Part shown: positions 18,254-27,479 of the stretch, piece by piece
Position numbering within the stretch: the first letter of the stretch is position 1
Layout of the letters: each line of letters opens with the position of its first letter
Assembly: GCF_014306105.1 (NCBI RefSeq)
Contig: NZ_JACRVF010000005.1
Coordinates: forward strand, 248,001-312,000
Origin: Pontibacter cellulosilyticus
GTDB lineage: Bacteria; Bacteroidota; Bacteroidia; Cytophagales; Hymenobacteraceae
Direction of reading: 5' to 3'
Length of the DNA: 64,000 bases
Translations under genes and position numbers: made by a program
The notes under the pieces: model-generated
Database searches by the model: none
Told to the model about the DNA's origin: nothing
The model's input: only the letters and a program-made list of their open reading frames with translations

Positions 18254-18883
18254 TTAATGCTTGCGCTTTCCCTGCATCAACTTTTGGAAGCGGCCTAACT
18301 GCAGATACAATGCATTGCCAGGGCAACTGGTCTGGGCAAAGTCTTTGTGGCCTCCCAGGCTGTCAGCAGATATATTATAACGCTTGGCCAGTGCAGGTAC
18401 GAGAATTTCCAGCGTTTTCATCTGATCTGGGGTAATCTGCTCTTTTTCGAAGTTACCCTCCACAACCACCAGCAGATGTCCGGCCGGATCATAGTTCGTG
18501 TTAGAGTCTCCTGCATAGTTTAAATCTCTTCCCTCAGCCACGTCACCTTTCACATCCACGTACAAATGGTAAGGAATATCTGCCCAAGGCTTTTTCATTC
18601 TGCCGTCTGCCAGTGGGCTCTCTTCCTGAGAAAATTTCTGTAAGGCCCTCATTTTATCTTCCAGTGTTCTGCCTGGCACCTGCGGCGTACCCGTATGGTG
18701 AATGGTGAGCCTGCGCAACGTATGGCTACGCATAGGAAGTACAGGCGGCTTTGCACCCCATGCGTCACGTGCCAGATATGTAATACTTTCAGGTACAGGA
18801 CCACTTGCAGTTGTTGGTTGCAGGCAGCTCTGTAACCACCCTAAAGTCAGTAGAAGAAGTAGTATGTTTCTTATCATAAACAA
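18254..18883 (-). CDS. PGRP-type N-acetylmuramoyl-L-alanine amidase lipoprotein
   Basis: A 209-residue protein with a lipoprotein signal (LGWLQSC, Cys about 20) and a zinc amidase_2/PGRP domain. The zinc ligands are in TIHHTG near residue 62, HLLVV near residue 133 and the C-terminal GHKDFAQTSCPG. It should cut the amide between MurNAc and the stem peptide in the periplasm or at the outer membrane. An alternative ATG two codons downstream (18877) gives the same lipobox. It lies 195 bases downstream of the DigH-like hydrolase gene on the same strand, and such amidases create the denuded glycans that DigH acts on. Confidence 0.9.
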   Translation of the reverse strand: MFMIRNILLLLLTLGWLQSCLQPTTASGPVPESITYLARDAWGAKPPVLPMRSHTLRRLTIHHTGTPQVPGRTLEDKMRALQKFSQEESPLADGRMKKPWADIPYHLYVDVKGDVAEGRDLNYAGDSNTNYDPAGHLLVVVEGNFEKEQITPDQMKTLEILVPALAKRYNISADSLGGHKDFAQTSCPGNALYLQLGRFQKLMQGKRKH

Positions 18884-18962
18884 TATGTACCATGCTTAGA
18901 TAAGGCAAAGCTTTATGCGCCCCATCAATTTGAAAAACTTCGTTATTCTAAGACCTATACAA

Positions 18963-19006
18963 TCCATTCAATTGTTTAATTGATAGCCGCTAAACAATTG
19001 AATGGA
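18963..19006. repeat. Perfect 16-base inverted repeat between hydrolase and amidase genes
   Basis: Arms TCCATTCAATTGTTTA (18963-18978) and its exact complement (18991-19006) surround a 12-base spacer. The stem is A+T-rich and has no following T-tract on the minus strand, so it does not look like a standard terminator. It sits between the DigH-like gene and the amidase gene and could be an mRNA processing or stability hairpin, or an operator. Confidence 0.7.
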
Positions 19007-19078
19007 CTGTTACACGTTGTTGGATTGTTAGGAGTACAATCTCTAAACATTTTATTTTCTACGGTTTAAAATCGTCAA

Positions 19079-20611
19079 TTAAAAGCCAGCCTTGATCTTA
19101 TTAGAAAGGGCGCTTTCATTTTTTAACCTATCGATAGAGGTAATCGCATAAACATACTTTTTACCCTTGGCTATACTTTTGTCTTCATAGTATGATAATG
19201 TTTTGTCGAAGCTGATCTTGAGGATGTTTTTCGGATTCTGTATATCCTCCTCCCCTTTCTCGAAGCGATATATTACGTAGCCGTACACCTCCTCGTCCTG
19301 AGGCCACTCCCATTCCAACTTAGCCAATTTGTTTGACTTAAATATGAAAAAGCCTTTTTCACGGAGCTTAGTCGGGGAAGCAGGAGGTGTATTATCCAGC
19401 CAGTTCATCTGTGGTTGTAATGCCGGGTATCGGTAAAAGTCATGCTGCAGCGAATCGCGGAAGCCGCCCAAGTTGTTGGTAAGAGATTTAGAGCTAAAGT
19501 ATACGCTGCCCTGTACCAGCGGATTGTTGCGCAGGTAACGCACCTGGTTCGGCAGCTGCTGTTTATCGCGCCATCCTTCGCGGTCTTCCATGGCTCGGTA
19601 TACGCCCTGCCCAATATACACATGTTTGCCAAATGAGTTGGCCGCCCACCAGTCCAGTAACTTCTCATAAGGTGCAGCGGCATAGTAGAACGGAAAGTAT
19701 AATTGCGGATTTATGTAATCGATCCATCCCTCCTGCACCCATTTGCGGGCATCGGCATACAAGGCACTGTAACCTGAAAAACCATTACTTTCTGAGCCAA
19801 GTGGGTCTTGTGCTTTGTTTCGCCAGATCCCAAACGGACTTATCCCAAACTTGACATAGCTTTTTTCGGCGTGAATATTTTCTGAGAGCGATTTGATAAG
19901 TATATCTACATTGTTCCGGCGCCAATCTTCAATAGTGGCAAACTCCTGCCCGTGCAGCTGATAAGTAATGGAATCTGGCAAGGGTTCTTTTCCCGGATAA
20001 GGATAGAAATAATCATCGAAATGTATGCCGTCTACATCGTAGTTGCGCACTACATCCATAATTACATCTACAAGGTAGGATCGCACTTCAGGCACGCCTG
20101 GGTTAAAATATTTTTTATCGCCATAAGCAAAAAACCACTCTGGCCTGGTGTGTGTAATATGATCTAGGCTGGTAAGGGAATCAACTAAGCTAGTAGTGGC
20201 ACGATAGGGGTTAATCCAGGCATGCAGCTCCATACCTCTTTTATGTGCCTCCGCTATAGCAAACTCCAGCGGATCGTAAAGCGGCTCTGGTGCCAGCCCT
20301 TGCTTTCCGGTTAAAAAGCGGCTCCACTGTTCGCGGCTCTTTGCATAAAAAGCATCCGTGGACGGGCGCACCTGAAACATCACAGCATTGATACCTGTTT
20401 TCTGGTGCTCATCAAGTATTTGCAGCAGTTCCTGCTTCTGTGCCTCTGCGTTTAAACCGACAGCCGCTTTCGTAGGCCAGTCGATGTTTTGAACAGTTGC
20501 CACCCATACACCCCTGAACTCTCGTTTAGGCGCTGCCTTTTCTGATTGTGCATAAAGAGAGACTGACGCAAGCAGTATAAGTATAAATAGTAATGCAGAT
20601 TTTATGGTCAT
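19079..20611 (-). CDS. DigH-like family 10 glycosylhydrolase (GHL10/DUF187)
   Basis: A 510-residue exported hydrolase. The start is placed at 20611 (protein MTIKSALLF..., clean signal peptide ending LYAQ). Earlier in-frame ATGs at 20635 and 20677 lie in or against the upstream terminator. The TIM-barrel GHL10 domain (about 30-340) has EFRGVWVATVQNIDWP, VMFQVRPSTDAFY, LHAWINPYR and DGIHFDDYFYPYPG, where the acidic residues of HFDDYF are likely catalytic. A C-terminal fibronectin-like domain follows. E. coli DigH (YddW) of this family cleaves denuded peptidoglycan glycans. The neighbouring amidase would supply that substrate. Confidence 0.88.
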   Translation of the reverse strand: MTIKSALLFILILLASVSLYAQSEKAAPKREFRGVWVATVQNIDWPTKAAVGLNAEAQKQELLQILDEHQKTGINAVMFQVRPSTDAFYAKSREQWSRFLTGKQGLAPEPLYDPLEFAIAEAHKRGMELHAWINPYRATTSLVDSLTSLDHITHTRPEWFFAYGDKKYFNPGVPEVRSYLVDVIMDVVRNYDVDGIHFDDYFYPYPGKEPLPDSITYQLHGQEFATIEDWRRNNVDILIKSLSENIHAEKSYVKFGISPFGIWRNKAQDPLGSESNGFSGYSALYADARKWVQEGWIDYINPQLYFPFYYAAAPYEKLLDWWAANSFGKHVYIGQGVYRAMEDREGWRDKQQLPNQVRYLRNNPLVQGSVYFSSKSLTNNLGGFRDSLQHDFYRYPALQPQMNWLDNTPPASPTKLREKGFFIFKSNKLAKLEWEWPQDEEVYGYVIYRFEKGEEDIQNPKNILKISFDKTLSYYEDKSIAKGKKYVYAITSIDRLKNESALSNKIKAGF

Positions 20612-20638
20612 AGCATATCGTTTACTAGAAGTCATAAA

Positions 20639-20674
20639 AAAGGCCCTCCAATAACATAGTAAAGGAGGGCCTTT
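20639..20674 (-). terminator. Terminator of the susC-susD-DUF4397 operon
   Basis: On the minus strand an 11-base stem (20664-20674 with 20639-20649) is followed by a run of T (complement of 20635-20640). It begins 19 bases after the DUF4397 stop. It overlaps the upstream in-frame ATGs of the DigH-like gene, which argues for the later start of that gene. Confidence 0.88.
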
Positions 20675-20692
20675 CAATAATTGATATCACTC

Positions 20693-21481
20693 CTATCTTT
20701 CTCTCAGGAGCTGACGGTTAATGGTACCAGGAGTAGTGGTGTAGTTACCTTTCGTATAGAAAGTATAAACTCTGCCAGCTACAATGCTTCCGCTTGTCCA
20801 GGTGGTATATGCCTTCGTGGCCCCTTGTAGGAACAGCGCCAGGTTGTATGTTCCTGGCTCAATAGCTACATAGCCTGAGTTACCTTTAAAGGCAACATCA
20901 GTAGCTATTGTTTGAGATCCTGTAGTTGGGGCAGTACGTGTAGCCTCCACTGTAAAGCCTGTTGGTGCGCCTGCCATACCGTTCACAAAACGAACATATG
21001 CTTTCGAAAAATCAGGCTCTGGCAGTTCATCTTTAATCGTCAGGATTTCAAGATTACCTGCACCACCAACCAAATAGCTTGTATAAAACTTACTCTCCTC
21101 TAGTTGAACCGGCATACTTACTACCACATTCTTCTTTAGAGCAGTCGTACCTGCAACCGTAGTAGTGTCAATGGCATTTAATGTATAAGCACCTGCTGGC
21201 ACATTTACGTAACCATATGTTGCCGGATGTATGGTGTTAGCAAGTGTCGAACTCCAGAAAAGACCAGTTTCCCTGTTAGACAGAGTTGGCGATTTGGCAG
21301 TTACTTTTTTATCTCCAAGATAAAAGTTTACCATAGGCGCATCCTGCGATGCATGAGAGAAGCGGATCATGGCCCCTGACTCTACATAATCTGTACGTTC
21401 TGGTATCGCATTTTCCTCACAGGCTCCAAACAGGAAACCCATCGATAAAACTGCCGCAATTTTTAAATATATCTTTTTCAT
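20693..21481 (-). CDS. DUF4397-containing surface lipoprotein
   Basis: A 262-residue lipoprotein with a lipobox (FLFGACEEN, Cys about 21). DUF4397 beta-sandwich features are visible in IRFSHASQDAPMVNFYLGDK, VNVPAGAYTL and YVAIEPGTYNLALFL. These proteins commonly accompany SusCD pairs as surface partners. It is third in an operon, 11 bases after susD, and is closed by a terminator. Function is unknown; an accessory ligand-binding or structural role at the outer membrane is inferred. Confidence 0.85.
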   Translation of the reverse strand: MKKIYLKIAAVLSMGFLFGACEENAIPERTDYVESGAMIRFSHASQDAPMVNFYLGDKKVTAKSPTLSNRETGLFWSSTLANTIHPATYGYVNVPAGAYTLNAIDTTTVAGTTALKKNVVVSMPVQLEESKFYTSYLVGGAGNLEILTIKDELPEPDFSKAYVRFVNGMAGAPTGFTVEATRTAPTTGSQTIATDVAFKGNSGYVAIEPGTYNLALFLQGATKAYTTWTSGSIVAGRVYTFYTKGNYTTTPGTINRQLLRER

Positions 21482-21492
21482 GCTATAACAAA

Positions 21493-23187
21493 TTATTGAG
21501 GTGAGCTAAACCACATTTCTTTTGTATGGTAATTAGTTTCAAGGCCACCAATTGATCTTAGTGCCTCAATGTTCCATACATACTCTGAATTGTATCTAGG
21601 GCGTACTCTGTAAGCTGGTTTACCACCGTTAGTGCTGTAAAACTGTAAGCCAGCATCTGTTGGCAGTGCAAAACCGCGGAACACATTGTCGCTTGCATCA
21701 TTATCAATCTCATCATAAGATCCACCGCTTTCATTGCCAGTGTAGTGGTATCTTCTCAGGTCAGACCATGTTTCTACAAAGCCCCATGCCCACTGTGCCA
21801 CATACTTCTGCAGCATGATATGAGAAAGCGTTAAGTTAGCGGCTGTTGCAGGCACCAGCTTGGTGTTTGCCATGTAAGCTGCTCTTCTCTGATCGAAAAC
21901 AGTTCTCTCAGCAGTAGAAGCATAAGCACGAACAAAATCCATATGGGCATTTACACCTTTCTTGTATGCATCAAGTGCTACAGCTTTTGCACCACTCTTA
22001 TAAGCAGCTTCTGCTTTGATAAACTGCATCTGCGCATAGGTCATAACAGGGAATCGGGCAGCATTCTGGAATAGATACTTGCCTTGTGCTGTAGCGTTTG
22101 TCGCTCCAGCATCTGACGTAGTGCCATACAGGTTGTAAGGGCGCTGTGCCGTTACGGTATACTCTGCCACGCCACCAAAGCCTACACCTCTGTATTCGCC
22201 GTCTGCTGCAGGAGCCAGCATTACCGGTAAACGAGGATCTTTCAAATGCTGTGCTGTAAATACTGGGTCTTTGATATTTGGCACTGCTACACCTGTAACA
22301 GGATCTACGTTAGCATCACGCAGCACTGGGTTAGTACCATCTAGAAGACCAACTATAAATCTAGATTGTCTTACGTTCGGGCTTATCAGGTTTCCGCGCA
22401 TCGGGCCCCAGAAGTTGGCATCACCAGATACAGATCCGGTAAAACGAATAGTAGCGTCATCTGCGTTGCTGGCAAGCGATTTGTCTACGTACTCAATAAC
22501 TTTAGCCGGGTTGTAGTTTGGCTTGTTAGACAGATGGTGTGCGTTAATGGCAAGTATACCGTAAGTAAACTTTTCCCATTTCGCTACATTACCATCAAAC
22601 ATTAGGTCGCCTTCTGCCAGGCGAGAGTTTGGATGTGGCTCTGCTTTGTGCTTCTCAAAGTAAGAAAGCGAAAGCTCCGCTAAACGCTTCACTTCGGCAT
22701 ATACTTTCTCCTGGCTGTCATATTCAAACGCAGATTTAGTAGGGTCAAAAGCCTGCGACATAATGATCTCGCCATGATAATCGGTGGTAAGCTGCCAGTT
22801 AAATGCCTGCAGCGCGTAACCAATAGCCACAAAATCCCACTTCTTCTCCTCCTCTGCCTTCCTGATCATATCTCTCAGGTTAAGCCCAGAAGTGTAGTAT
22901 GTAGATCTCCAGATTTGGCCGGCTGCGTCGCTGTTAGGGGCATAGCCATGGCGATCCCAGGTAATATCTGCTGCTTGTCCGTGCCAGTTAGCAGTATATT
23001 TACCTAAATAGCGTCCGTCAAATTGAATGCCCAGCGCCATCTCCGTTAAGATCGGAGACATGTACAGGTGCGGCATTACCATCTGGTCAGGTCCGTTAGG
23101 GTTTGTATTTACATCTAAATAGCTCTCGCAACCTGAGAAAGTGAACAGGCTGGCAGCCATAAGTGCTGTATATATAATCTTTTTCAT
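21493..23187 (-). CDS. SusD/RagB-family nutrient-binding lipoprotein
   Basis: A 564-residue lipoprotein (signal with FTFSGCESYLDVNTNPN, Cys about 20) of the SusD-like_2 branch. It carries TPR-like helices and typical segments such as QAFNWQLTTDYHG and QMQFIKAEAAYKSG. It forms the lid over the adjacent SusC transporter and binds the substrate at the cell surface. It is 11 bases after susC. The substrate is not evident from the sequence. Neighbouring peptidoglycan hydrolases suggest glycan or muropeptide uptake, as inference only. Confidence 0.93.
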   Translation of the reverse strand: MKKIIYTALMAASLFTFSGCESYLDVNTNPNGPDQMVMPHLYMSPILTEMALGIQFDGRYLGKYTANWHGQAADITWDRHGYAPNSDAAGQIWRSTYYTSGLNLRDMIRKAEEEKKWDFVAIGYALQAFNWQLTTDYHGEIIMSQAFDPTKSAFEYDSQEKVYAEVKRLAELSLSYFEKHKAEPHPNSRLAEGDLMFDGNVAKWEKFTYGILAINAHHLSNKPNYNPAKVIEYVDKSLASNADDATIRFTGSVSGDANFWGPMRGNLISPNVRQSRFIVGLLDGTNPVLRDANVDPVTGVAVPNIKDPVFTAQHLKDPRLPVMLAPAADGEYRGVGFGGVAEYTVTAQRPYNLYGTTSDAGATNATAQGKYLFQNAARFPVMTYAQMQFIKAEAAYKSGAKAVALDAYKKGVNAHMDFVRAYASTAERTVFDQRRAAYMANTKLVPATAANLTLSHIMLQKYVAQWAWGFVETWSDLRRYHYTGNESGGSYDEIDNDASDNVFRGFALPTDAGLQFYSTNGGKPAYRVRPRYNSEYVWNIEALRSIGGLETNYHTKEMWFSSPQ

Positions 23188-23198
23188 TCTTTTAATAC

Positions 23199-26100
23199 TT
23201 AGAAGCCAACGTTAATTCCGAAGTTCAAGCCCATTGGCATCGGAAGGTTACCATAATCAAATCCAAATCCACCGCTACCGCCGGTTGCAAGGCTTGTTGC
23301 GCTACCAACTGGGTCTAAGCCAGAGTAGTTCGTTACCAGGAACAGGTCTGTACCTGTTACAAACACGCTTGCAGTTTTGGCAACTCTTGTTCTTTGCAGC
23401 AGAGATGATGGAAGATTGTAGCGCAACGTTACATCGCGCAGACGCAACCAGTTCACATCCTTCTCGATATAGTCGATCTCTCCGGAAGTAGCTGTGTAGA
23501 AGTTAGAATCCCAAGCTGGATTGATCACAATATTGTTTCTAGATGGATTATCAGAGTTCTCTAAACCATCTTTCAACACACCGTCATAAATTCTAGACTG
23601 GAAACGATCTAGTGTTCGTGTGCTAAGGCCACGCACTGTTAAGAAGTGCTCTGTTGCGTTAAACACGTCACCGCCTTTTCTCAGCTCAAACAGGAAGCTA
23701 AGTGATAAACTCTTGTAAGCGAATGAGTTCGTTAAGCCCATCATAAAGTCAGGTGTTCTGTCACCTATAACTTTCCACTCAGAAAGGTCTCTTAGCGGAT
23801 AACCGGTAGAAGGGTTGATCAGGATCTCGCCTTTATCGTTACGCTGGTAATCGAAGCCGGTAAAAGAGTTTACAGGACCACCTACTCTGGCACCGTTTCT
23901 TACGTTGTTATACAACCAGGTATCAGAGTTATAGTATTCAGGAACTGAGGTAGGCAGTTTTACCAACTCAGAGTAGTTGTGGCTGTAGTTTGCCAGAACA
24001 TTCCAGGTAAAGTCCTGACCAGCTACTGGCGTAGCATTTAATTGAACTTCGAAACCACCTGTCTCAATCTCACCTGCGTTAAAGGTCTTCAGTACATAGC
24101 CTGTACCATAGCTCAGACGCATGTTACGAACGATCTGGTCTCTAGACACCTTCTTGAAGTATGCCATATCCAATCCTAAGCGATCGTTGAAGAACTTCAA
24201 TTCAGCACCTACTTCATAAGATGTTGTCATTTCTGGTACAAGAGACTCGCTTGGACCGTTAAATGCATAACCGAAACCGCCACCTGTTGTGTTTCTAGGC
24301 TCTAACCAAGGTCTTAGCATATAAGGTGCTGCGTCTTTACCTACCTGTGCAATAGAGCCTCTCAGCTTACCATAAGAAAGTACATCTTTAATACCCTGTA
24401 GCGGCTCAAGCTCTGTGAAGATAAAGCTCAGACCAGCTGATGGATAGAAGAAGGAGTTGTTATCTTTTGGCAACGTAGAGCTCCAGTCATTACGGCCAGT
24501 AAGGCTCAGGTAGAGCATACCGTTATAACCAATGTTCAAGCTACTGAATGCACCTACCAGGCGTCTCTGAGTTAATCTGTTTCTACCTCTGTTTGTAGTA
24601 GGGTCTGTGTTCTCAATTGAGTAAAGACCCGGAGCCAGGAATTTAGTACCCTGTACAGACTGCACATAGTTGTTCTGATCGTTTATCGCACTACCTACTT
24701 TAAAGTCGGTAGTCAGTTTATCGTTCAGGAATGAGTGCGTTAACTGTGCATAATACTGGATGTTAATGTTTCTGTCATTATCCAAGCTCTGGTCGAAGAT
24801 ACCGCCAGTAGAGCCAGACAATCTTGACTCCGGATGACGAACCTGGGTAATTTTGTTGGTATAGTAATCGTAACCAACGTTACCTACAAATCTGAACCAA
24901 CTTGTAGGCTCAACCATAACCTTTGCATTCGTAATGTAGCGGTCGTTAGCTGAGTTAATCGAGTTCATGTTCACGTTAAAGAACGGGTTCTCCAGCTCGG
25001 TTGTAGACGTAGAAAAGCGTCTTCTGCTGCCATTGTCATCTAAGTATGCGCTTGCATCATCATTTGCAGGCCATGCCAGTAAACCCAGCATCGGGCCGCC
25101 GCTAATGTTAAATACAGATTGCACATCTGATTTCGCATATGCCACAGAAATATCTGTAGAGATGTATTTGTTAAGCTTAGCAGTCAGGGCAGTAGTCAGG
25201 TTAAATTTCTGCTGACCTGCATTCGGGATAAAGGAACCAGCATCAGTATAAGAAGCTGCGATACGGTAAGTAGAGTTGTCGTTACCACCAGAAACTGCCA
25301 GGTTATGCTTCTGGCTGTTGCTTGTCTGGAAGAAGTTTTTCACGTTATCGTAAAGAACATCTTCAGAAGTATAAGGCTCTCCAAAGTAAGTAGTGATGGC
25401 ATTGCCTTCGTCAGACACACCTTCCACGCCTCTGCCATAAATGCGCTGCACAACCGGATATTTCACAATACGGTCAGTTCTAAAGCTGTTGCTGTAGTTT
25501 ATTTGCATTTGGCCGGCCTTACCTCTTTTAGTAGTGATAACGATAGCACCAGAGGCTGCATCGATACCATAAAGCGCAGAAGCCTCAGGACCTTTCAGTA
25601 CAGTAATTGTCTCGATGTCTTCCGGGTTGATGTCGGCACCACGGTTTCCGTAGTCAACACCACGGTTATCCAATGCATTACCACCAGCAAAATTTCCTGT
25701 GTTAAATGTATTGTTGCTTATCGGCAAACCATCAATAACGTATAATGGCTGGTTACTACCGCTAAGTGAGCTTACGCCCCTGATCATTACAGAAACAGAA
25801 GAACCTGGCAAGCCAGAAGAAGAAGACACCTCAACACCGGCAACACGACCTGCAAGAGCATTAGCAAAGTTCTCACGCTGGGTTTCAGCAACAGAAGCAC
25901 CTTTGATCTCAGTTACTGCATAACCTAAAGTTTTCTTCTCTTCTTTAATACCTAAAGCTGTAACAACAACTTCGCTCAGCGCCTGCGTATTTGCTTGCAT
26001 AGCGACGTTGATAGTAGTAGCCTCTCCAACTTTGCGCTCTGCCGTCTTCATCCCTATAAAGCTAAACACCAACACATCTGTAGGCGCTGCAGAGATAGAG

Positions 26101-26288
26101 TAGTTACCAGTGGCATCTGTTGTAGTACCACGTGCCTGCCCTTTTACTGCAATGGAAACACCCGGAAGCTTGAAATTGTCTTCAGCAGATGTTACCGTAC
26201 CAGTTATTGTTTTGCTCTGGGCAAAACTCTGGTAGTGAAACAGGAGAAAGAAAATCCCCCATAAAAGACATCGTACACTTTTCTTCAT
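23199..26288 (-). CDS. SusC/RagA-family TonB-linked outer-membrane transporter
   Basis: A 1029-residue protein: signal peptide (1-23), carboxypeptidase-like regulatory domain (about 25-110, GTVTSAEDNFKLPGVSIAVK), a SusC signature and plug domain (about 115-240, LYVIDGLPI and LKGPEASALYG), and a 22-strand barrel ending in an aromatic residue (NVGF). It imports a polymer fragment with its SusD partner, powered by TonB. It is first in the operon susC-susD-DUF4397. No ECF sigma/anti-sigma pair is next to it. Confidence 0.95.
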   Translation of the reverse strand: MKKSVRCLLWGIFFLLFHYQSFAQSKTITGTVTSAEDNFKLPGVSIAVKGQARGTTTDATGNYSISAAPTDVLVFSFIGMKTAERKVGEATTINVAMQANTQALSEVVVTALGIKEEKKTLGYAVTEIKGASVAETQRENFANALAGRVAGVEVSSSSGLPGSSVSVMIRGVSSLSGSNQPLYVIDGLPISNNTFNTGNFAGGNALDNRGVDYGNRGADINPEDIETITVLKGPEASALYGIDAASGAIVITTKRGKAGQMQINYSNSFRTDRIVKYPVVQRIYGRGVEGVSDEGNAITTYFGEPYTSEDVLYDNVKNFFQTSNSQKHNLAVSGGNDNSTYRIAASYTDAGSFIPNAGQQKFNLTTALTAKLNKYISTDISVAYAKSDVQSVFNISGGPMLGLLAWPANDDASAYLDDNGSRRRFSTSTTELENPFFNVNMNSINSANDRYITNAKVMVEPTSWFRFVGNVGYDYYTNKITQVRHPESRLSGSTGGIFDQSLDNDRNINIQYYAQLTHSFLNDKLTTDFKVGSAINDQNNYVQSVQGTKFLAPGLYSIENTDPTTNRGRNRLTQRRLVGAFSSLNIGYNGMLYLSLTGRNDWSSTLPKDNNSFFYPSAGLSFIFTELEPLQGIKDVLSYGKLRGSIAQVGKDAAPYMLRPWLEPRNTTGGGFGYAFNGPSESLVPEMTTSYEVGAELKFFNDRLGLDMAYFKKVSRDQIVRNMRLSYGTGYVLKTFNAGEIETGGFEVQLNATPVAGQDFTWNVLANYSHNYSELVKLPTSVPEYYNSDTWLYNNVRNGARVGGPVNSFTGFDYQRNDKGEILINPSTGYPLRDLSEWKVIGDRTPDFMMGLTNSFAYKSLSLSFLFELRKGGDVFNATEHFLTVRGLSTRTLDRFQSRIYDGVLKDGLENSDNPSRNNIVINPAWDSNFYTATSGEIDYIEKDVNWLRLRDVTLRYNLPSSLLQRTRVAKTASVFVTGTDLFLVTNYSGLDPVGSATSLATGGSGGFGFDYGNLPMPMGLNFGINVGF

Positions 26289-27479
26289 AAGAACTTAGCT
26301 AATGGTTTAATATTACAGAGTTAATTCATATACACAGATTGAAGGCAGCAAACCCATAATCTGCTAATCAGGAGTAAAGTTTCTATTTCAATTGCATCTC
26401 CAACAAAAAGTACAAACAATCTTCAGTATACATTTTTATGGAGGTATTACTATTATGTTATTTCCTGTGTAACTACATCTATTCTAAAAACTTGCAGATC
26501 CTAAACATTGTAGGCCTGCTTTATTTAAGTATTTATCTATAGCTTTTGGAATATGTACTAAAACTAAACAATTTTATCATAACTACAATCAGGTTATTGC
26601 CATTATTTTTACCAAATAAGACTAAACCCGCAATAGCATCTGCAAACCCGGCAAAGTAGTACCTGAGACAACAATATATACTTTCACCTGATAAAGACAC
26701 CTGAAAACGCTTTACAAGACAAATATTGACCGAATCATAGTTTATGATTTCACATCAATTCCTCAACTTCAAGTTAATTTTCTTTAGAACGTTTGCCGTA
26801 TTTATGCAGCTTTTTACCTTTCTTTTCTAGTTTAAAGAATGAGCTTGCTCCCCCTTACCTGCTATCAAACCACTGTTTATATATGTTTACATGAAGTAAT
26901 TTACCTGACAGAACAACGGTTTATATCTACAGTAATGCACAGTTAATAATTATCGTCCACACCTTCAACTACCAACCTAAACAGACTAGGTTTTATACAA
27001 AATCAATAAACTACAACTTATACTTAAATCTTAGATTAATGTAATAACTTTGATTTTTAGAGGAAGTGGTTTTAGTATAGTTATTTTTTGTGTGGGCTAT
27101 GTGCTTGTTATTTAATTACTGGCTTACAAGCGGTGCTAAATCTGCAATATCTGATATAGTTTGTTTACATCATCATAAATTAAGGTTGCATTCAGGGGCA
27201 CTGTTTAACAATCCTTCAATAATCGTCAATTATTTAGTTCGACTGATCATTATTAAATGTCTGCTTTATACTACAGATAATGGCAAAGAAAAAGACGCTC
27301 AGGACTCGAACACCTTTGGTGAGTTACGCTAACACAAGTTAAACTAACTTGAACAGTAAAAAGCCACAACAATACTAAAGTACAAATAGCTACTTCGGGT
27401 CTATGCTGATCCATAGTACGATTCAGGAGTAAAGGCCATCAGTAGCATTTACTTTCTTTTGAACAGTACACAGGTTAAC
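26289..27479. other. Long A+T-rich gene-free region
   Basis: About 1.19 kb without a convincing gene between the susC start and the ligD stop. The susC promoter must be in its left part. A plus-strand frame of 80 codons (27090-27332) has no family resemblance and unusual composition, so I do not call it. The region holds AAGTATAA-type words near 26684 and 27019. It may hide a small RNA or a decayed gene; nothing specific is visible. Confidence 0.45.

Noticed and set aside
20612..20677. Longer N-terminus for the DigH-like protein
   Set aside because: The upstream ATGs lie in or directly against the terminator of the preceding operon, and the later ATG gives a clean signal peptide.
27285..27325. 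tRNA-like 3-prime end (GTTCGAGTCC on the minus strand)
   Set aside because: The flanking bases do not form a T-stem or acceptor stem, and no 5-prime half is present. It is probably chance.
27090..27332. 80-codon open frame in the gap upstream of susC
   Set aside because: No signal, domain or family resemblance, and composition like the surrounding non-coding DNA.
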